Shown here: positions 62,979 through 64,000 of the stretch, in pieces | Position numbering within the stretch: position 1 is the stretch's first letter | Layout of the letters: every line of letters begins with the position of its first letter | Assembly: GCF_030063245.1 (NCBI RefSeq) | Contig: NZ_JASISR010000006.1 | Location: 1 to 64,000 of the forward strand | Length of the DNA: 64,000 nt | DNA from: Paenarthrobacter sp. PH39-S1 | Lineage (GTDB): Bacteria > Actinomycetota > Actinomycetes > Actinomycetales > Micrococcaceae | Reading direction: 5' to 3' | Notes under the pieces: model-generated | The model's database searches: none | Told to the model about the DNA's origin: nothing | What the model saw: the letters and a program-made list of their open reading frames with translations, nothing else | Made by a program: the position numbers and the translations under genes

Positions 62979-64000
62979 ATGACGCGCGCAGCCGGGGCCC
63001 TGTCGCCCGCATTGCTGATCACGCTCGCCGACGTCGCACTTCTCACGCGGGTACAACGCCCGGTCGTCTCCATGTGGCGGGCGCGCAGCAAAAACTCAGG
63101 CACCCCCTTCCCGCGGCCGGTCAAGCCGGCGGGAGACCAGGAGCTTTTCGACGCCGGCCAGATCGTCGAGTGGCTGGCCGCCACCGGGCGCGGCAACAAT
63201 CCGCACGCCGCCGACGACGTGGCCGCGTTTGCCACCCCGTCCGGTCCGGAAGCCAGGCGGGAGAATTTTGCCGCCCTGACGGCCCTGCTGACGCTGCGCT
63301 GCCTGACAGATGCTCCGCTCGGCAGCAGAGCCGAGGACGATCTGTTGGATGACGCCGAAGCTCACGACCCGGAGGACGCCTTCCTCTTCACCGAAGTCGA
63401 GGACCTGGGCGCCGAGCTTCAATCGCTGGCCAGCTACGCCGATCTGCTCACGGACGCGGCCTACAGCGCGGAGGCCGCCTTCGAACAGCTGCTGGCCGAC
63501 CGCTTCCGCGCCGGCGCCCACGCCCAGGCGCGCACGGCACTGACGGACGCCGCCGTCGACCTGGTGGCTGCCACGGCCATCGAGCTGGCTGCCGGAAGCG
63601 CCGGTCCGCCGGTTTTTGTGGACGACGGCGGCGGTGACTTTCTGCGCGCAGTCGCGGACATTTTGGGCGAGGCGGAATCCGCGACCCTGTCCGTGGGCGG
63701 TCGAGACGACGGCGCCGCGCGGTTGGCCCGCCGTCGACTGCTGGTGCACGGACTCTCTAAGGAGAACCTGCGCATCATTTACACATTGCCGGACTCTGAC
63801 GCAGTGCAGCACTCCGGGACAGTGCGTGACTCTGGGACAGCGCGGGAAAGAGCAAGCGGCACCGACGACGGCAGGACGATCCGGCTGGCGCAGTTCCCGT
63901 CGCCGGCCTTTCCTGAACTTGCGCCCCGCGACCTGCTGACCGCGATTGATGAGATGGCGCTCGGCTTGAGCGGTTCAGACTGCGGCGTGGTGCTTGCCCC
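62979..64000 (+). CDS. HTH plus methyltransferase-like protein (partial, right edge)
   Basis: 340 codons to the window edge, no stop yet. The ATG at 62979 follows GAGGGAGAT. The first 70 residues look like a helix-turn-helix (A-D-V-A-L-L-T-R-V-Q-R-P-V-V-S-M-W-R-A-R) followed by a short F-P-R-P-V wing, as in DNA methylases that begin with a MerR-like reader. Residues 212-221 (V-F-V-D-D-G-G-G-D-F-L) resemble motif I of N6-adenine methyltransferases, normally D-P-A-x-G-T-G, here degenerate. A-A-R-L-A-R-R-R-L-L-V-H-G follows in the expected place. The catalytic N-P-P-Y motif would lie beyond the window. Function uncertain. Confidence 0.55.
   Translation, partial: MTRAAGALSPALLITLADVALLTRVQRPVVSMWRARSKNSGTPFPRPVKPAGDQELFDAGQIVEWLAATGRGNNPHAADDVAAFATPSGPEARRENFAALTALLTLRCLTDAPLGSRAEDDLLDDAEAHDPEDAFLFTEVEDLGAELQSLASYADLLTDAAYSAEAAFEQLLADRFRAGAHAQARTALTDAAVDLVAATAIELAAGSAGPPVFVDDGGGDFLRAVADILGEAESATLSVGGRDDGAARLARRRLLVHGLSKENLRIIYTLPDSDAVQHSGTVRDSGTARERASGTDDGRTIRLAQFPSPAFPELAPRDLLTAIDEMALGLSGSDCGVVLA

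Overview
The window is chromosomal DNA from a high-GC Gram-positive bacterium, most likely an Arthrobacter-type member of the Micrococcaceae (inference). Supporting signs are very GC-rich codon use, frequent GTG starts, many 4-nt ATGA gene overlaps, and families typical of Actinobacteria: UPF0182, AdnAB, UvrD2 with zinc and HRDC parts, DUF3107, coproporphyrin-type haem genes with HemQ, and a DUF222/HNH tail at the left edge.

Layout. 1-3.8 kb is a worn accessory stretch: a DUF222/HNH tail, a decayed aldo/keto reductase next to an intact one, an initiator tRNA, an orphan response regulator and a hydrolase remnant. 3.8-7.4 kb is a valine/isobutyrate catabolic operon (acyl-CoA dehydrogenase, hydroxyisobutyryl-CoA hydrolase, a truncated 3-hydroxyisobutyrate dehydrogenase, enoyl-CoA hydratase). 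7.6-11.1 kb holds a di-haem membrane cytochrome b, the electron transfer flavoprotein genes and a divergent MarR regulator with a perfect palindrome between them. 11.1-12.8 kb has two small membrane proteins, a gene-poor stretch and a second identical initiator tRNA.

12.9-34.5 kb is a conserved actinobacterial block: UPF0182, a PDZ/Lon-like protease, a zinc metalloprotease with nine perfect 15-bp repeats, a YgjP-like peptidase, a ThiF-like protein, UvrD2, NudC, a phosphotransferase, AdnB, AdnA, an alkyltransferase-like protein and a DnaQ-like exonuclease. Much of the order matches Mycobacterium tuberculosis Rv3193c-Rv3204. 34.6-37.3 kb is an amino-acid ABC transporter behind a candidate SAM riboswitch. 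37.4-48.4 kb is a complete coproporphyrin-dependent haem pathway: eight genes on the minus strand (hemE, cgoX/hemY, hemQ, hemH, hemC, hemD, hemB, hemL) with hemA divergent.

48.6-57.98 kb carries an M50 peptidase/SDR pair, moeZ divergent from TetR-DUF3107, and thiamine genes (thiO-thiS-thiG under a TPP riboswitch, thiE divergent), with a pterin dehydratase/VOC fusion downstream of thiG. 58.1-64 kb is accessory: a PIN-domain toxin-antitoxin pair, OsmC, a membrane-anchored esterase, a TM2 protein with a possibly frameshifted partner, and at the right edge an incomplete gene with a helix-turn-helix and a methyltransferase-like core.

No insertion sequence, prophage or CRISPR array is supported. 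The most unusual signals are non-coding or repetitive: eleven GGAA boxes at helical spacing (17309-17419), three CCTCAGT boxes exactly 20 bp apart before the response regulator, the 15-bp minisatellite in a protease gene, and the SAM-riboswitch-like leader.
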